From Tissierella sp. MB52-C2 (GTDB lineage: Bacteria > Bacillota > Clostridia > Tissierellales > Tissierellaceae), in the NCBI RefSeq assembly GCF_030931715.1, contig NZ_CP133261.1, positions 3,388,643 through 3,452,642 of the forward strand: a stretch of DNA of 64,000 nucleotides, read 5' to 3'. How positions within the stretch are numbered: the first letter of the stretch is position 1; every line of letters starts with the position of its first letter. Positions 24,936-33,909 of this stretch are shown piece after piece. The notes under the pieces were generated by a model, which searched no databases, was not told the origin of the DNA, and saw only the letters and a program-made list of their open reading frames with translations. The translations under genes were made by a program, and so were the position numbers.

Positions 24936-26399
24936 TTATCGGGACACGGCATTATGCTGGCGAGTGTATACAAAAAATGTAATAGAAGTAGTTAATAGCG
25001 CCAGTGAAATCAAAACTGTAAGGATACTATATGTTTGCCAAACAAGTAACGTTGGCCAATCGTATCCGAAGACCATTGGGAAAACCCAGCACATAATGCA
25101 TATGGCAACAGTAACCATTAGCCAAACAACGGTTATGAGTATTCCTTTTTTTGTTATTGATTGCCGCTCATTCATTTTCTTTCTGCGTAACCCCAAAATA
25201 AAGAAAATGACAGACAACAGGCAAACAATAATTGTAGCAGACGAAAGAATCATGTCCAAAAGCTGTATGCCACTTATCTTATACGACTGCGTAAGATTGC
25301 CGTCCAATATATCTTTAATGCTTTTTACCAGACTGATATTGGTATTAGCGCCGTTGGTTAGCAGGCAGAAAGCTGTTCGTTCATTTGGCAGTATTACCAC
25401 TTGGGTTGAGAAATTGGGATTGCTCCCCGAGTGCTCAATAATTGTTTTGTCAGCGTTTACCATCCATCCCGCCGCATAATACATCCCATTGACATCCGGA
25501 ACAGATACGTCTCCATGATGTGATTTCATGATAACCGCTTTAAATACTTCGGGTATATTCTGTACATCACCCATCTGTATGTCCATCCAATGCGCCATAT
25601 CCTTTGTAGAAGACATGATGTATCCCGCCGGTTTGTTACCGGCATAATCTGGTGCGTCATATGGGCTTGTTATAAAAAAAGAAGATCGGTAGCCCTGCGC
25701 CAGTTGCCCGGTTGCTTTGGCTTCTTCTTTATAAACATAAGTATGATATAAGCCCAAGGGGCGAAATACCTGCTCCGTCATAAAGTTTTCATAGCTTTGA
25801 CTAGACACAACCTCAATAACCAAACCTAATACATCATAATTGACAGTTCCATACTCGTATTGCTCACCGGGAAGAAATGCCAGTTCAGCATCCACCAATG
25901 CTTCCACGGTCTTTCGCAACATATCTGGCGTACTGCCTTGCGGGATGCTTTGAACATGCTTTCGATTTGTCAAGCCGCTGGTATGGTGCAAGAAGTGATT
26001 AAGTGTAAGGCTCTGCATATCAACAGGCATCCCTTTATACTCCATCGTAAGCCAAGGCAGATATTTCTGAATAGGATCGGTCATGGACAGTAGTCCCTGC
26101 TCCTCTAACAGTAAAATACCCACACCAGTAAAAGCCTTACTAACCGAAGCCAGCTCGTATAGAGTGTTTTCATTGGCAGGCAACCTTTTCTCACGGTCTG
26201 CGTAGCCAGAGGAAAAGTAGAATGTTTCATCCCCGTCGATTATAGAAATTGACATGCTCGGTACACCTGATATACGACAGGCATCATCCAGCAATGTTTG
26301 TATTGCCACAGATTGTGCGTCCGATAGCGCATAAACCGGTGTTGCAAATCCTGTGAATAGTATAAGTGATGCTATCATGGTAACGATGATCTTTTTCAT
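24936..26399 (-). CDS. Beta-lactamase-fold serine hydrolase with C-terminal membrane helices
   Basis: The 487-aa protein has a signal peptide, then a class C beta-lactamase/PBP4* domain with SxxK in LASVSKAF, YxN in YGTVNYD and an HSGS motif late in the domain. Three hydrophobic segments follow (about residues 380-490). It probably acts outside the membrane as a D,D-peptidase or esterase. ATG 26399 is preferred, 5 nt after GGAGG. Base composition is less AT-rich than its neighbours, which may reflect transfer. Confidence 0.85.
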   Translation of the reverse strand: MKKIIVTMIASLILFTGFATPVYALSDAQSVAIQTLLDDACRISGVPSMSISIIDGDETFYFSSGYADREKRLPANENTLYELASVSKAFTGVGILLLEEQGLLSMTDPIQKYLPWLTMEYKGMPVDMQSLTLNHFLHHTSGLTNRKHVQSIPQGSTPDMLRKTVEALVDAELAFLPGEQYEYGTVNYDVLGLVIEVVSSQSYENFMTEQVFRPLGLYHTYVYKEEAKATGQLAQGYRSSFFITSPYDAPDYAGNKPAGYIMSSTKDMAHWMDIQMGDVQNIPEVFKAVIMKSHHGDVSVPDVNGMYYAAGWMVNADKTIIEHSGSNPNFSTQVVILPNERTAFCLLTNGANTNISLVKSIKDILDGNLTQSYKISGIQLLDMILSSATIIVCLLSVIFFILGLRRKKMNERQSITKKGILITVVWLMVTVAICIMCWVFPMVFGYDWPTLLVWQTYSILTVLISLALLTTSITFFVYTRQHNAVSR

Positions 26400-26471
26400 T
26401 GAGGCCTCCATTATAAAAAATGCCTATACGGATAATATAAATTATTTTCAACTTAGAATAACATAAAAAAT

Positions 26472-26511
26472 TAGAATAAGACAGATGCCATCTTACATCT
26501 GTCTTATTCTA
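26472..26511 (-). terminator. Terminator after tRNA-Arg
   Basis: TAGAATAAGACAGATG pairs perfectly with CATCTGTCTTATTCTA (16 bp, 8-nt loop) and is followed by a T6 run on the minus strand. Confidence 0.88.
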
Positions 26512-26518
26512 TCATTCG

Positions 26519-26595
26519 TGGTGCACTGGAGAGGAATCGAACCCCCGGCCTACGCCTTAGGAGGGCGTCGCTCTATCCTACTGAGCTACCAGTGC
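26519..26595 (-). tRNA. tRNA-Arg (CCT)
   Basis: Minus strand: GCACTGG acceptor pairs with CCAGTGC, anticodon loop is CTCCTAA (CCT), T-arm is GGGGTTCGATTCC, and CCA is encoded. Confidence 0.96.
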
Positions 26596-26683
26596 ATAGT
26601 TTACCAATATATTTTATAATATCTTTATATATATGTCAAGGAGGAAGAAAGCCGAAATATCTGATTTCTTTACTTAACCATGT

Positions 26684-26712
26684 TTGAATTTTTCCATTAA
26701 AATTGATATAAT
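26684..26712 (+). promoter_or_regulatory. Sigma-A promoter of the AraC-family regulator
   Basis: TTGAAT (26684-26689), 17 bp, TATAAT (26707-26712). A Fur-box-like site begins 8 nt downstream, at the predicted transcription start. Confidence 0.8.
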
Positions 26713-26719
26713 ATATAAC

Positions 26720-26734
26720 TGATAGTGATTATCA
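26720..26734. promoter_or_regulatory. Fur box upstream of the AraC-family regulator
   Basis: TGATAGTGATTATCA matches the 7-1-7 Fur consensus TGATAATNATTATCA at all but one defined position. Its placement at the start site implies iron-dependent repression. Confidence 0.78.
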
Positions 26735-26766
26735 TTTTAAGTTTGTTAGTTATTGGAGGGTTGACT

Positions 26767-27432
26767 ATGGTACATCTAGAAAATCAGTTGCTTAAAGAAA
26801 TAAATTGTAGAAATAAAGCTAAAACCTTATACTATTACAATAGAATTTTTAATAATATTAAGGAATTTGATTTTAGTGATGTAAACTATATAAAATCTAT
26901 AAAAAATTATTTAATATCTCTAAGCTCAATTTTATACATCAATGCCTCTAATAGTCCTGTATGTAAAAAAATATTATACGAGAAAAGAGTTTGCATGATA
27001 AAGGAAATAGAAAAAAAGCCTTGTGTAAAAGATCTTTACTCCTTAGGAAAAGATTTAATATTTTTCCATTTAGATATTCAAAGCATGGAAGATATGAAAA
27101 ATAAAAATCCAATTATTATGGAAGCCTTAGATTATATATATAGCAATCTAGATGAAAATCTAACCCTTGGAAATGTGGCTAAGGAAATACATATCAGTAG
27201 TAGTTATTTATCCTGTTTATTTTCTAAATGTACGGGATATAGCTTTTCTGATTTTATTAATAAGATAAGAATCGATAAATCTAAACTACTCCTACAGAAT
27301 ACTTCTCTTTCATTATTGGATATAACCATAGAATGTGGATTTAGTAGTCAGAGTTATTTCTGCTATGTATTTAAAAAGGTAGAAGGTGTAACTCCAAAAG
27401 AATATAGAACTAAGCTTAATACTAAAAAATAA
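26767..27432 (+). CDS. AraC-family transcriptional regulator, iron-regulated
   Basis: The 221-aa protein has a C-terminal double HTH (LTLGNVAKEIHISSSYLSCL and LSLLDITIECGFSSQSYFCY, ending GVTPKEYR). The N-terminal ~110 residues are not recognised and contain no known ligand domain. I use ATG 26767 because GGAGGG lies 6 nt upstream; upstream codons belong to the Fur-box region. It converges on the feo operon, and both promoters carry Fur boxes, so it is a likely regulator in iron uptake. Confidence 0.85.
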   Translation: MVHLENQLLKEINCRNKAKTLYYYNRIFNNIKEFDFSDVNYIKSIKNYLISLSSILYINASNSPVCKKILYEKRVCMIKEIEKKPCVKDLYSLGKDLIFFHLDIQSMEDMKNKNPIIMEALDYIYSNLDENLTLGNVAKEIHISSSYLSCLFSKCTGYSFSDFINKIRIDKSKLLLQNTSLSLLDITIECGFSSQSYFCYVFKKVEGVTPKEYRTKLNTKK

Positions 27433-27454
27433 GACCTTCTATAGAAGGTCTTAT
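27429..27454. terminator. Bidirectional terminator between AraC gene and feo operon
   Basis: ATAAGACCTTCT and its complement AGAAGGTCTTAT surround a 2-nt centre; T6 follows on plus and an A/T-rich run on minus. Confidence 0.85.
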
Positions 27455-27457
27455 TTT

Positions 27458-28027
27458 TTAAATATTAGGTTTTTTCACTCTAAATGTACTTATCATCAGG
27501 AATGATAATATTATAGTTATTATAAGGTTTTCATAAGATAAATTTAAAGAGCTTTCCATTATCCTATAATTAATATCTATAATATATTTTGCTACTAATA
27601 TTCCGCCTGCGATAGTAATAGGTAGTCCTATGATATAGCATGTCTCTTTCTCAATATTAAATCTAGCAAGTCTAAATATCCCTGTGCCTATAAATAATAA
27701 AGACACTGCTATTTCCAATAAACCTAAATAATTGCCATGTATATTTAATCCAATTATTGTTGGAGCTAATCCAAAGGATACTAAATCACATAGTGAATCT
27801 AGTTCTCGTCCAAATTCACTAGTCATATTAAGTTTTCTAGCAATAAATCCGTCCATCTTATCTGTGATAGCAGCTAATAAAATTAGTACACAAGCCATCT
27901 TTATTTTATTCATATCTGTAGTATTACTAATAAATATTGCTATGGCTCCTAAAAACATATTAAAATATGTTATCATAGCTGGTAATACATAATACTTTCT
28001 ATGCTCTCTAGATTCTGCCTTTAGCAT
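27458..28027 (-). CDS. CDP-alcohol phosphatidyltransferase (PssA-like)
   Basis: This membrane protein of about 190 aa carries the complete family motif: DKMDGFIAR, eight residues, G, then D and D spaced by three (FGRELDSLCDLVSFGLAP). The SLCDLVSFG wording is typical of phosphatidylserine synthases. It transfers a phosphatidyl group from CDP-diacylglycerol to an alcohol. ATG 28027 has AAAGG 9 nt upstream; ATG 28036 is possible. It overlaps the flippase-like gene and ends the Fur-controlled feo operon, an unusual setting for a lipid synthase. Confidence 0.85.
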   Translation of the reverse strand: MLKAESREHRKYYVLPAMITYFNMFLGAIAIFISNTTDMNKIKMACVLILLAAITDKMDGFIARKLNMTSEFGRELDSLCDLVSFGLAPTIIGLNIHGNYLGLLEIAVSLLFIGTGIFRLARFNIEKETCYIIGLPITIAGGILVAKYIIDINYRIMESSLNLSYENLIITIILSFLMISTFRVKKPNI

Positions 28028-29009
28028 ATCCATCATCCTTTACAAAATATCTCCTTAATTTATCTAAGATTAACATTATAAAACTTAATCCAAACTCAAA
28101 CCAAAAAGTTACAAACCTAAATACTACAGATATTGCTATACTTTTCTCCACTGGAATTCCTTTCATTACTAAGAGCGTAACCATACTAGTTTCAAAACTG
28201 CCTATACTTCCAGGTAACAAAGGTATCATACCAACTATATAGGTCAGATATGTTATTGCAGCTATTGAAATTAAATCTAGTTTCATATTAAATCCCTTGA
28301 TTACTAAAGCCATTTTAAAGGCAAATAATATCCATATAAAAATTCCCAATAATATTTGAATTAAAAACTGTAGCTTATTTTCCAATAACTTTCCTATTGA
28401 TAAACTATATTGCCCAAATGCATTTTCTATTTTTATAATTGTTTCAGACTTCAATGAAAACTTATATAATATTTTTTTTATAACATTGGGCTTTACACAC
28501 AAGATCAATAAAACAAATAATCCTAAGGCTAATACAACTACTGCTGATAAAAATAAATTAAAATACGATTTATAGTGATTTCCCATTGTAGTATAAAACC
28601 ATATTAAGCTTATTATAGTTAAAGAAAGAAAGCTAAAAAGACTAATGGTCTTTTGTAATCCTACAACTACAGTAGCTTCACCGTAACTTAAGTCTAGCCT
28701 ATTTTTAATCTGATATAACCTAGCTAGTTCACCACCCATCTTTACTCCCGGTGTTATGGCATCTACAATATTCCCCTTAGCATTTATTCTAAAAGCATCT
28801 ATAAACCTACAATTCCTCTGAATCCAAGAAACCATATACTTCCATTGTAGACTTAGTAAAACCATTGTTAAAAATTGTAAAGATAATGCTATTATCAGTA
28901 TATAAAGATTCATGGATCTAAGATTAATTAAAACCATTTCCCAATCAAAATATATAGATACAAATCCTATTCCTATAATAGTTAAGATATACAATATATA
29001 TTTTTTCAT
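28008..29009 (-). CDS. Flippase-like UPF0104/LPG-synthase-type membrane protein
   Basis: The ~333-aa protein has about eight membrane helices and the family signatures WKYMVSW, VDAITPGVKMGGELARLYQI and MIPLLPGSIGSFETSM, as in the membrane half of MprF. Such domains translocate lipids. I start it at ATG 29009 (AGGTGA 6 nt upstream), 8 nt after the preceding gene. There is no lysyl-transferase domain. With the adjacent phosphatidyltransferase it suggests an iron-responsive lipid-modifying pair. Confidence 0.82.
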   Translation of the reverse strand: MKKYILYILTIIGIGFVSIYFDWEMVLINLRSMNLYILIIALSLQFLTMVLLSLQWKYMVSWIQRNCRFIDAFRINAKGNIVDAITPGVKMGGELARLYQIKNRLDLSYGEATVVVGLQKTISLFSFLSLTIISLIWFYTTMGNHYKSYFNLFLSAVVVLALGLFVLLILCVKPNVIKKILYKFSLKSETIIKIENAFGQYSLSIGKLLENKLQFLIQILLGIFIWILFAFKMALVIKGFNMKLDLISIAAITYLTYIVGMIPLLPGSIGSFETSMVTLLVMKGIPVEKSIAISVVFRFVTFWFEFGLSFIMLILDKLRRYFVKDDGYAKGRI

Positions 29010-29017
29010 AATCTCAC

Positions 29018-29584
29018 CTAATTCTTTACCATAAGTAGGACTTCTTTCATCGTATTTAACTCGTTGTCTAAACAACAATTCCTAGTACAGCTTTCTTTTT
29101 CATTTAAGTATTCATTTGATATATTTGAGTAGAAATACCTTAGATTCTTCTTAGGCATACGAACCAATATCCTAGTACCTTTTCTAGCTTTGCTCCATAT
29201 ATGCTCTACTACTTCTTCCTTAGGTGTAACCTGCAGTGCCACATGTATAACATCATAGGAAGATATATCTACTTCTTCTCCTCCGGTATTTGTTATATAT
29301 ATCTTATTATTTAATCCCATTTTCTCTACTACATTTCTAGCATTATATACTGCCCTGCTATCTATATCTATTACATCTACCTTTGCTCCTGTTAAATTTG
29401 CTATTTGAAGCGCAGTACATGGAATAGATCCTCCCCCAATACATAGTATTCTATCGTTTATTTTTACATCAGCTAGTTTTATTTCATTCCTAACAATCTT
29501 TTTATAATATTTTTCATATAATCTAATTAGAAAATTTGAACAGGAAATCCTTTTTTCCATCCATTTTGTCCAAGTCACTATCAT
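29018..29584 (-). CDS. Nicotianamine-synthase-like SAM-binding protein
   Basis: This ~188-aa Rossmann protein has a glycine-rich SAM loop CIGGGSIPCTALQIA, an acidic strand KVDVIDIDSRAVYNARNVVE, a YDVIHVALQV segment and GTRILVRMPKKNLRYFY. The order of these blocks resembles nicotianamine synthase/CntL-type aminobutyryl transferases more than ordinary methyltransferases, though it is shorter than either. It begins about 12 nt after feoB stops, so it is co-transcribed with iron transport genes. A metallophore role is an inference; a plain methyltransferase remains possible. The tail has two Cys pairs. Confidence 0.62.
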   Translation of the reverse strand: MIVTWTKWMEKRISCSNFLIRLYEKYYKKIVRNEIKLADVKINDRILCIGGGSIPCTALQIANLTGAKVDVIDIDSRAVYNARNVVEKMGLNNKIYITNTGGEEVDISSYDVIHVALQVTPKEEVVEHIWSKARKGTRILVRMPKKNLRYFYSNISNEYLNEKESCTRNCCLDNELNTMKEVLLMVKN

Positions 29585-29596
29585 AAATTCCACCCG

Positions 29597-31351
29597 CTAA
29601 AGTACAGCCATTATAAACAGACCAATATGATTTACTAGCCCTGCAAATAGGAAAGCTGATATAATCGTTATAACACCTATAGTTATAGATACCTTTAAGG
29701 AGAATTCCTTTGTAAGTACGCCGAAAACTGATAAACAAGGTAGATAAAATAGTGCCATTACTGAACCTACTAATAATTGTAATGTGTTTAAATCCATTTC
29801 AAGTAATGGAAGTACTGCCAATTCTCTTCTTATTATTCCTAGCAATAGAGATAGGCTGGCTTCCTTAGGTAATCCTAACCATCCTTCAACTAAAGGCCCT
29901 ATTATATTGCTAAATTCATTTAATATGCCTGTTTCTGCCACTATTGCAGCTATTAATATACCTATAAACATTGGACCTTCTGCATCAAGTAAGAAATGTT
30001 TCATTCTTATTTTTAGCTTCTTCTTAAAAGCATTTTTATCTGGTAACAATAGATTAGGTACTTCTAAAAGCATTGGCTGCCCTTTTCCTGGTATGACTTT
30101 ATTCATAATTACACCTACACATAGTAATATTAGTACAGACATCATATAAACCAATATTAAAGCAGGTATAGATCTATCTCCTAAAAGTGCTATAAATGCA
30201 CCAGTTTGAGAAGCGCAAGGAATAGCAAAGGAAACTAAAGCTGCAACCATTATTCTTTCCTTATACGTAGTGGCAGCCCTTGTACCTACTATGGCAGGTA
30301 CAGCACATCCATATCCCATCATAATAGGTATTATATTTCCACCTTGGATTCCTATACGACTAAGTATTCCGTCTGCCAAAACTCCTATCCTAGGTAAATA
30401 TCCACTGTCCTCTAAGAAGGAAAAAACCACATAGAATAATAAGACATAAGGAAGAATCAATGCAAATGGCCACTCTATCCCTATAATCAATATACCAAAT
30501 TCCCCTACTAATAGATTTCTAAAAATCCCTGCAGGTATAATTGCAGAAACTATCGTTGTAAGAAAAGGCATAATAACCTTTCTTACTAAAGGTAAAAGTA
30601 CTACTGATCTAAGAGCCTTTCCTCCACCAACTACAACACCTAGAGATAATATTAATACTAAAATAGCTATAGGTATACCTGGCCACGGTTGTACAGTCCA
30701 ATTCTCTAGTTTTTCCATAAAAGTTGGTTCTTTTTCTTCTTTCTTCTCTACCTTCTCTATAACCTTATTGATCCTATTCCATCTTTCTTCATCTTCTAAT
30801 GGAGGCTCTGGATCCTTTGTTGTACCTGATAGTTCTACAGATTTCAAAATCAAATCCGTAAGTCCTGTATTTTTAATTGCCACTGTTGGAATCACAGGAG
30901 CATTTAGTTCCTTAGATAATTGTTCTACATCTATTGTGATCCCTTGTCTCGCCGCAACGTCTACTAAGTTTAAACAATAAATAATAGGAGTAGAATATTC
31001 CTGAAGTTGAATTGCCAGATCTAAGTTTCGTCCTAAGTGAGTAGCATCTAATACACAAATAATTACATCTGCCCCTTCTTCTAATAGACCTACTGCTACT
31101 TCTTCAGCCTCAGAACTAGCCTCTAAGGAATATGTACCTGGTACATCTATCATTACCCCTTCAATATTTCTAAAATTAATATCTCCTACGGTATAATCAA
31201 CAGTAGTACCAGCATAGTTTGAACTGTCTACATGGACTCCTGTTAACTTAGAAAATACTACACTTTTTCCTACATTGGGATTTCCCATAAGTAATATTTT
31301 TATTTTATCATCAAGAGATATACTTCCCTGATTATTAGAGTGACATCCCAT
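29597..31351 (-). CDS. feoB: Ferrous iron transporter B
   Basis: The 584-aa protein has an N-terminal G domain (G1 GNPNVGKS, G3 DVPG, G4 NLVD) and then a membrane domain with the two gates: GYGCAVPAI, FAIPCASQTGAFIALLG and the late FYLPCLSVFG. It imports Fe(II). It is shorter than E. coli FeoB (~770 aa), as is common in clostridial forms, and has a short Cys/His N-terminus (MGCHSNN). It starts 2 nt after feoA. Confidence 0.93.
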   Translation of the reverse strand: MGCHSNNQGSISLDDKIKILLMGNPNVGKSVVFSKLTGVHVDSSNYAGTTVDYTVGDINFRNIEGVMIDVPGTYSLEASSEAEEVAVGLLEEGADVIICVLDATHLGRNLDLAIQLQEYSTPIIYCLNLVDVAARQGITIDVEQLSKELNAPVIPTVAIKNTGLTDLILKSVELSGTTKDPEPPLEDEERWNRINKVIEKVEKKEEKEPTFMEKLENWTVQPWPGIPIAILVLILSLGVVVGGGKALRSVVLLPLVRKVIMPFLTTIVSAIIPAGIFRNLLVGEFGILIIGIEWPFALILPYVLLFYVVFSFLEDSGYLPRIGVLADGILSRIGIQGGNIIPIMMGYGCAVPAIVGTRAATTYKERIMVAALVSFAIPCASQTGAFIALLGDRSIPALILVYMMSVLILLCVGVIMNKVIPGKGQPMLLEVPNLLLPDKNAFKKKLKIRMKHFLLDAEGPMFIGILIAAIVAETGILNEFSNIIGPLVEGWLGLPKEASLSLLLGIIRRELAVLPLLEMDLNTLQLLVGSVMALFYLPCLSVFGVLTKEFSLKVSITIGVITIISAFLFAGLVNHIGLFIMAVL

Positions 31352-31353
31352 TT

Positions 31354-31569
31354 CTAACTTACCTCCTGAACAACTATTTCTTTTGCTACATCTTTTGCTA
31401 TGGCTATACTTCTATTACCTACTTTTACTACTATTGGCCCTCCTAGAGGCTGTTTGCTCTGAACCTTAAAGTCTATTCCTTTTCTAAGACCTAGAACTTT
31501 TAATAAATGTAAATCTGGCAAATCTTTAATTTTATAGTCATAAGTTTTTTTACAATTAGTCAGTACCAT
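31354..31569 (-). CDS. feoA: Ferrous iron transport protein A
   Basis: A 71-aa SH3-like FeoA with the ending GGPIVVKVGNRSIAIAKDVA typical of the family. It is first in the feo operon and about 37 nt from a Fur box. GGAGGACGG precedes the ATG. Confidence 0.88.
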   Translation of the reverse strand: MVLTNCKKTYDYKIKDLPDLHLLKVLGLRKGIDFKVQSKQPLGGPIVVKVGNRSIAIAKDVAKEIVVQEVS

Positions 31570-31606
31570 CTCCGTCCTCCTTTATTAATTGTATTAAATC
31601 ATATAT

Positions 31607-31621
31607 TGATAACAATTATCA
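31607..31621. promoter_or_regulatory. Fur box upstream of feoA
   Basis: TGATAACAATTATCA has one mismatch to TGATAATNATTATCA. The following bases (TTATGATTGTTATA) add an overlapping second half-site pair, as often seen for Fur. It should repress the feoA-feoB operon when iron is sufficient. Confidence 0.82.
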
Positions 31622-31704
31622 TTATGATTGTTATAAGTATAACATTACCTTTAGATTTTTTATTTAGATATCTTACGATTTATTTAGATAATATACTTAA
31701 TTTA

Positions 31705-31743
31705 AAAGGACTGGTCTATAACTCCGTTATAGACCAGTCCTTT
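31705..31743 (-). terminator. Terminator of the ABC-2 transporter operon
   Basis: A perfect 18-bp stem AAAGGACTGGTCTATAAC with GTTATAGACCAGTCCTTT and a 3-nt loop overlaps the stop codon of the last permease gene. Confidence 0.9.
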
Positions 31744-32866
31744 AATTTACTTGTTTTGCTCTAGAAAAATATAGCCCCATTAATAAGAATACCACGGCAA
31801 ACAATAACTGCATAAATATTTCATACTTTACATCTAATAGAGAGCTAATATCCATTTCATTTATCTTTACAAAATAATATGTTGGGAAAAATTTAGCTAT
31901 TGTCAATACCTTTTCTCCTAAAAATTGCTGAGGTACCATTACTCCTGATATAAACGAAGTTCCAAGAGATAGTACTGTACTTACCCCAGATATAATATAT
32001 TTATTATGTGTTATATTATTGATTAAAAATACGAGACATAATGCAGAAAATGAAAATACTATTGTATTGACTACATATTTTGAAAAGTTCACTTCTCCAA
32101 TATATTTTCCTTTCAAAACAATACTTCCAAATATAAATATTAATGTTAGAAAACTTGCTATTGTCAACTGTCCTAAATATATTTCTCTATTAAATTTCAA
32201 AAACTTTATTGAAGATATCTTTCTTCTGTTCTCAACTTCCTTATTTATAAAGTCAGTCATTACAAACCCTATTACAGAAATATATAAAGCCATTATTATA
32301 TAGGAGACATAATTAAAGTAAAATTTAAACCATGTATTCATCTTCTGATTTATATTATTATCAGATTTAACTATATTTACCTCTATCCCTTCATCTAAAG
32401 CAGTACTTACATTGGATAAACCAAATTTCCCATCTTCATAGGTTGCATTGGCAAAGGAAATAAATTTATTGATTTGATTTTCAATTTGATAAGATGCTAC
32501 ATTTCTATCATCTCTAAATAATTCAATGGCATTTTTCTTATTTACTACCCTTTCGTCAAAATCCTCTGGAATGATAATTACTGCATCTACTATTTGGAGA
32601 AACACCTGCTCCTTAATATATTCTTCATCTGCCTCTATGAAGGTTGTATTATTCTTCTTTCCTAGATAATCTGTTAAGCTTCTAGATATTTCACTATTAC
32701 TGTTATCAACTATTCCAATAGTAAACTTTGTTTCTGTGAAGCTGATTTCCCTTTGAGCATTGCTGCCACTATTTAATATTGATAGAATAAAAAATATTAT
32801 AGTATACGAGAGAATAACGCCTTTGTTTTTTAGTGCTATCTTAATAAAATACTTATATACTGTCAT
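31742..32866 (-). CDS. ABC-2 type exporter permease (LnrN-like)
   Basis: The 374-aa protein has one N-terminal helix, a large extracytoplasmic domain (about residues 45-190, beginning FTIGIVDNSNSEISRSLTDY), then five C-terminal helices: the ABC2_membrane_3 layout. It overlaps the sister permease gene by 14 nt. It is probably part of a peptide or lipid-active drug efflux pump and, by location next to the RiPP cluster, a candidate immunity component. Confidence 0.8.
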   Translation of the reverse strand: MTVYKYFIKIALKNKGVILSYTIIFFILSILNSGSNAQREISFTETKFTIGIVDNSNSEISRSLTDYLGKKNNTTFIEADEEYIKEQVFLQIVDAVIIIPEDFDERVVNKKNAIELFRDDRNVASYQIENQINKFISFANATYEDGKFGLSNVSTALDEGIEVNIVKSDNNINQKMNTWFKFYFNYVSYIIMALYISVIGFVMTDFINKEVENRRKISSIKFLKFNREIYLGQLTIASFLTLIFIFGSIVLKGKYIGEVNFSKYVVNTIVFSFSALCLVFLINNITHNKYIISGVSTVLSLGTSFISGVMVPQQFLGEKVLTIAKFFPTYYFVKINEMDISSLLDVKYEIFMQLLFAVVFLLMGLYFSRAKQVN

Positions 32867-33908
32867 AGGTTTTCCTCCTTAAAAATACATAGGATATACT
32901 GATTAAGGCTACACAATAAATTGATAAAATAATGATTCCTTCACCTACACTTTTAGTGCTCCCTAATAGATTGATCCTATATAGATTGTTGGTTATTATA
33001 GATATGGGATTTATTCTTCCTAATATCGGAATATTCTGATCAATTGAAATCTTTATATTAGGTGACATCATCCCAGATAAAGCCGATAAAACCAAAGTAA
33101 TCATAATACCTATAATTGTCTTTGTATTTTCATTTTGTTTATTGGAAGCTCCAATAAACATTCCGAGGGCTACTCCAAATAAATTTCCCATTATTATAAG
33201 CACTGTACTGTACTTTAGTTCTGTAAACAAATTAATCTTTAAGATATATTTTATAAAAATCAATAATATGCCGTTTGAAAGTAAATTTAAGATTAATGAA
33301 ACTATAACACCTGCCAATAGAAATTCATTCTTTCGCAGAGGTGTTATATTTATTCTCTTTCCTAGATTAGTCAGATTTGCTTGAATCAAAATTACTGTTA
33401 CAATTCCAGGAAAAATTCCATATGCAGAAACCATTGCAATTAGTGAATAAAATATTATAATTACAACATCTGCTTTTTGATTTGTTTCTGAAATATATTC
33501 CACTGTAAAATCAAATTTTTCAATGGGAACACTTAAACTTTCCATCTGTTTAATTTGATCCAATATCTCTTTAATTATAGTCTGATTTACTCCTGATTTT
33601 TTGACTAATAAATTAAAATCATCGTCAATAAATCCTTGAATTTCTTCATTCTCTAACTTTTCATTTATCTCTTCTTCTGAGATTTTATGAACATTTACTA
33701 TTTCAATTTCTTCCAATATAAATGCAATAGGATTTTGAGAGCTTATTCCTATATCTATATTCTCTAGTTGTATATTTATCATTCCATTGAAGGCTGTGTA
33801 GAAAAATATTGCCATTATAATTGGATATATTAAAGTCCAGAAAAGAAAAGATTTGTCTCTATATAAATTTTTTCCTTGATATATGCAATTTCTAAATATA
33901 CTTTTCAT
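32853..33908 (-). CDS. ABC-2 type exporter permease (LnrM-like)
   Basis: The 351-aa protein has the same layout as its neighbour: helix, extracytoplasmic domain (about residues 45-160), then helices with MGNLFGVALGMFIGASNKQN. It follows the ATPase gene with a 1-nt gap. The pair plus ATPase resemble the B. subtilis LnrLMN linearmycin exporter family. Confidence 0.8.
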   Translation of the reverse strand: MKSIFRNCIYQGKNLYRDKSFLFWTLIYPIIMAIFFYTAFNGMINIQLENIDIGISSQNPIAFILEEIEIVNVHKISEEEINEKLENEEIQGFIDDDFNLLVKKSGVNQTIIKEILDQIKQMESLSVPIEKFDFTVEYISETNQKADVVIIIFYSLIAMVSAYGIFPGIVTVILIQANLTNLGKRINITPLRKNEFLLAGVIVSLILNLLSNGILLIFIKYILKINLFTELKYSTVLIIMGNLFGVALGMFIGASNKQNENTKTIIGIMITLVLSALSGMMSPNIKISIDQNIPILGRINPISIITNNLYRINLLGSTKSVGEGIIILSIYCVALISISYVFLRRKTYDSI

Positions 33909-33909
33909 A

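Noticed and set aside
25860-26093. Plus-strand ORF of 77 aa inside the serine hydrolase gene
   Set aside because: Shadow frame of a gene with all catalytic motifs on the opposite strand.
27458-28027. Treating the CDP-alcohol phosphatidyltransferase as the missing YnjF of the 11-20 kb operon
   Set aside because: It lies 7 kb away in the Fur-controlled feo operon and reads as PssA-like; linkage to the YnjBCD-like genes is not supported.
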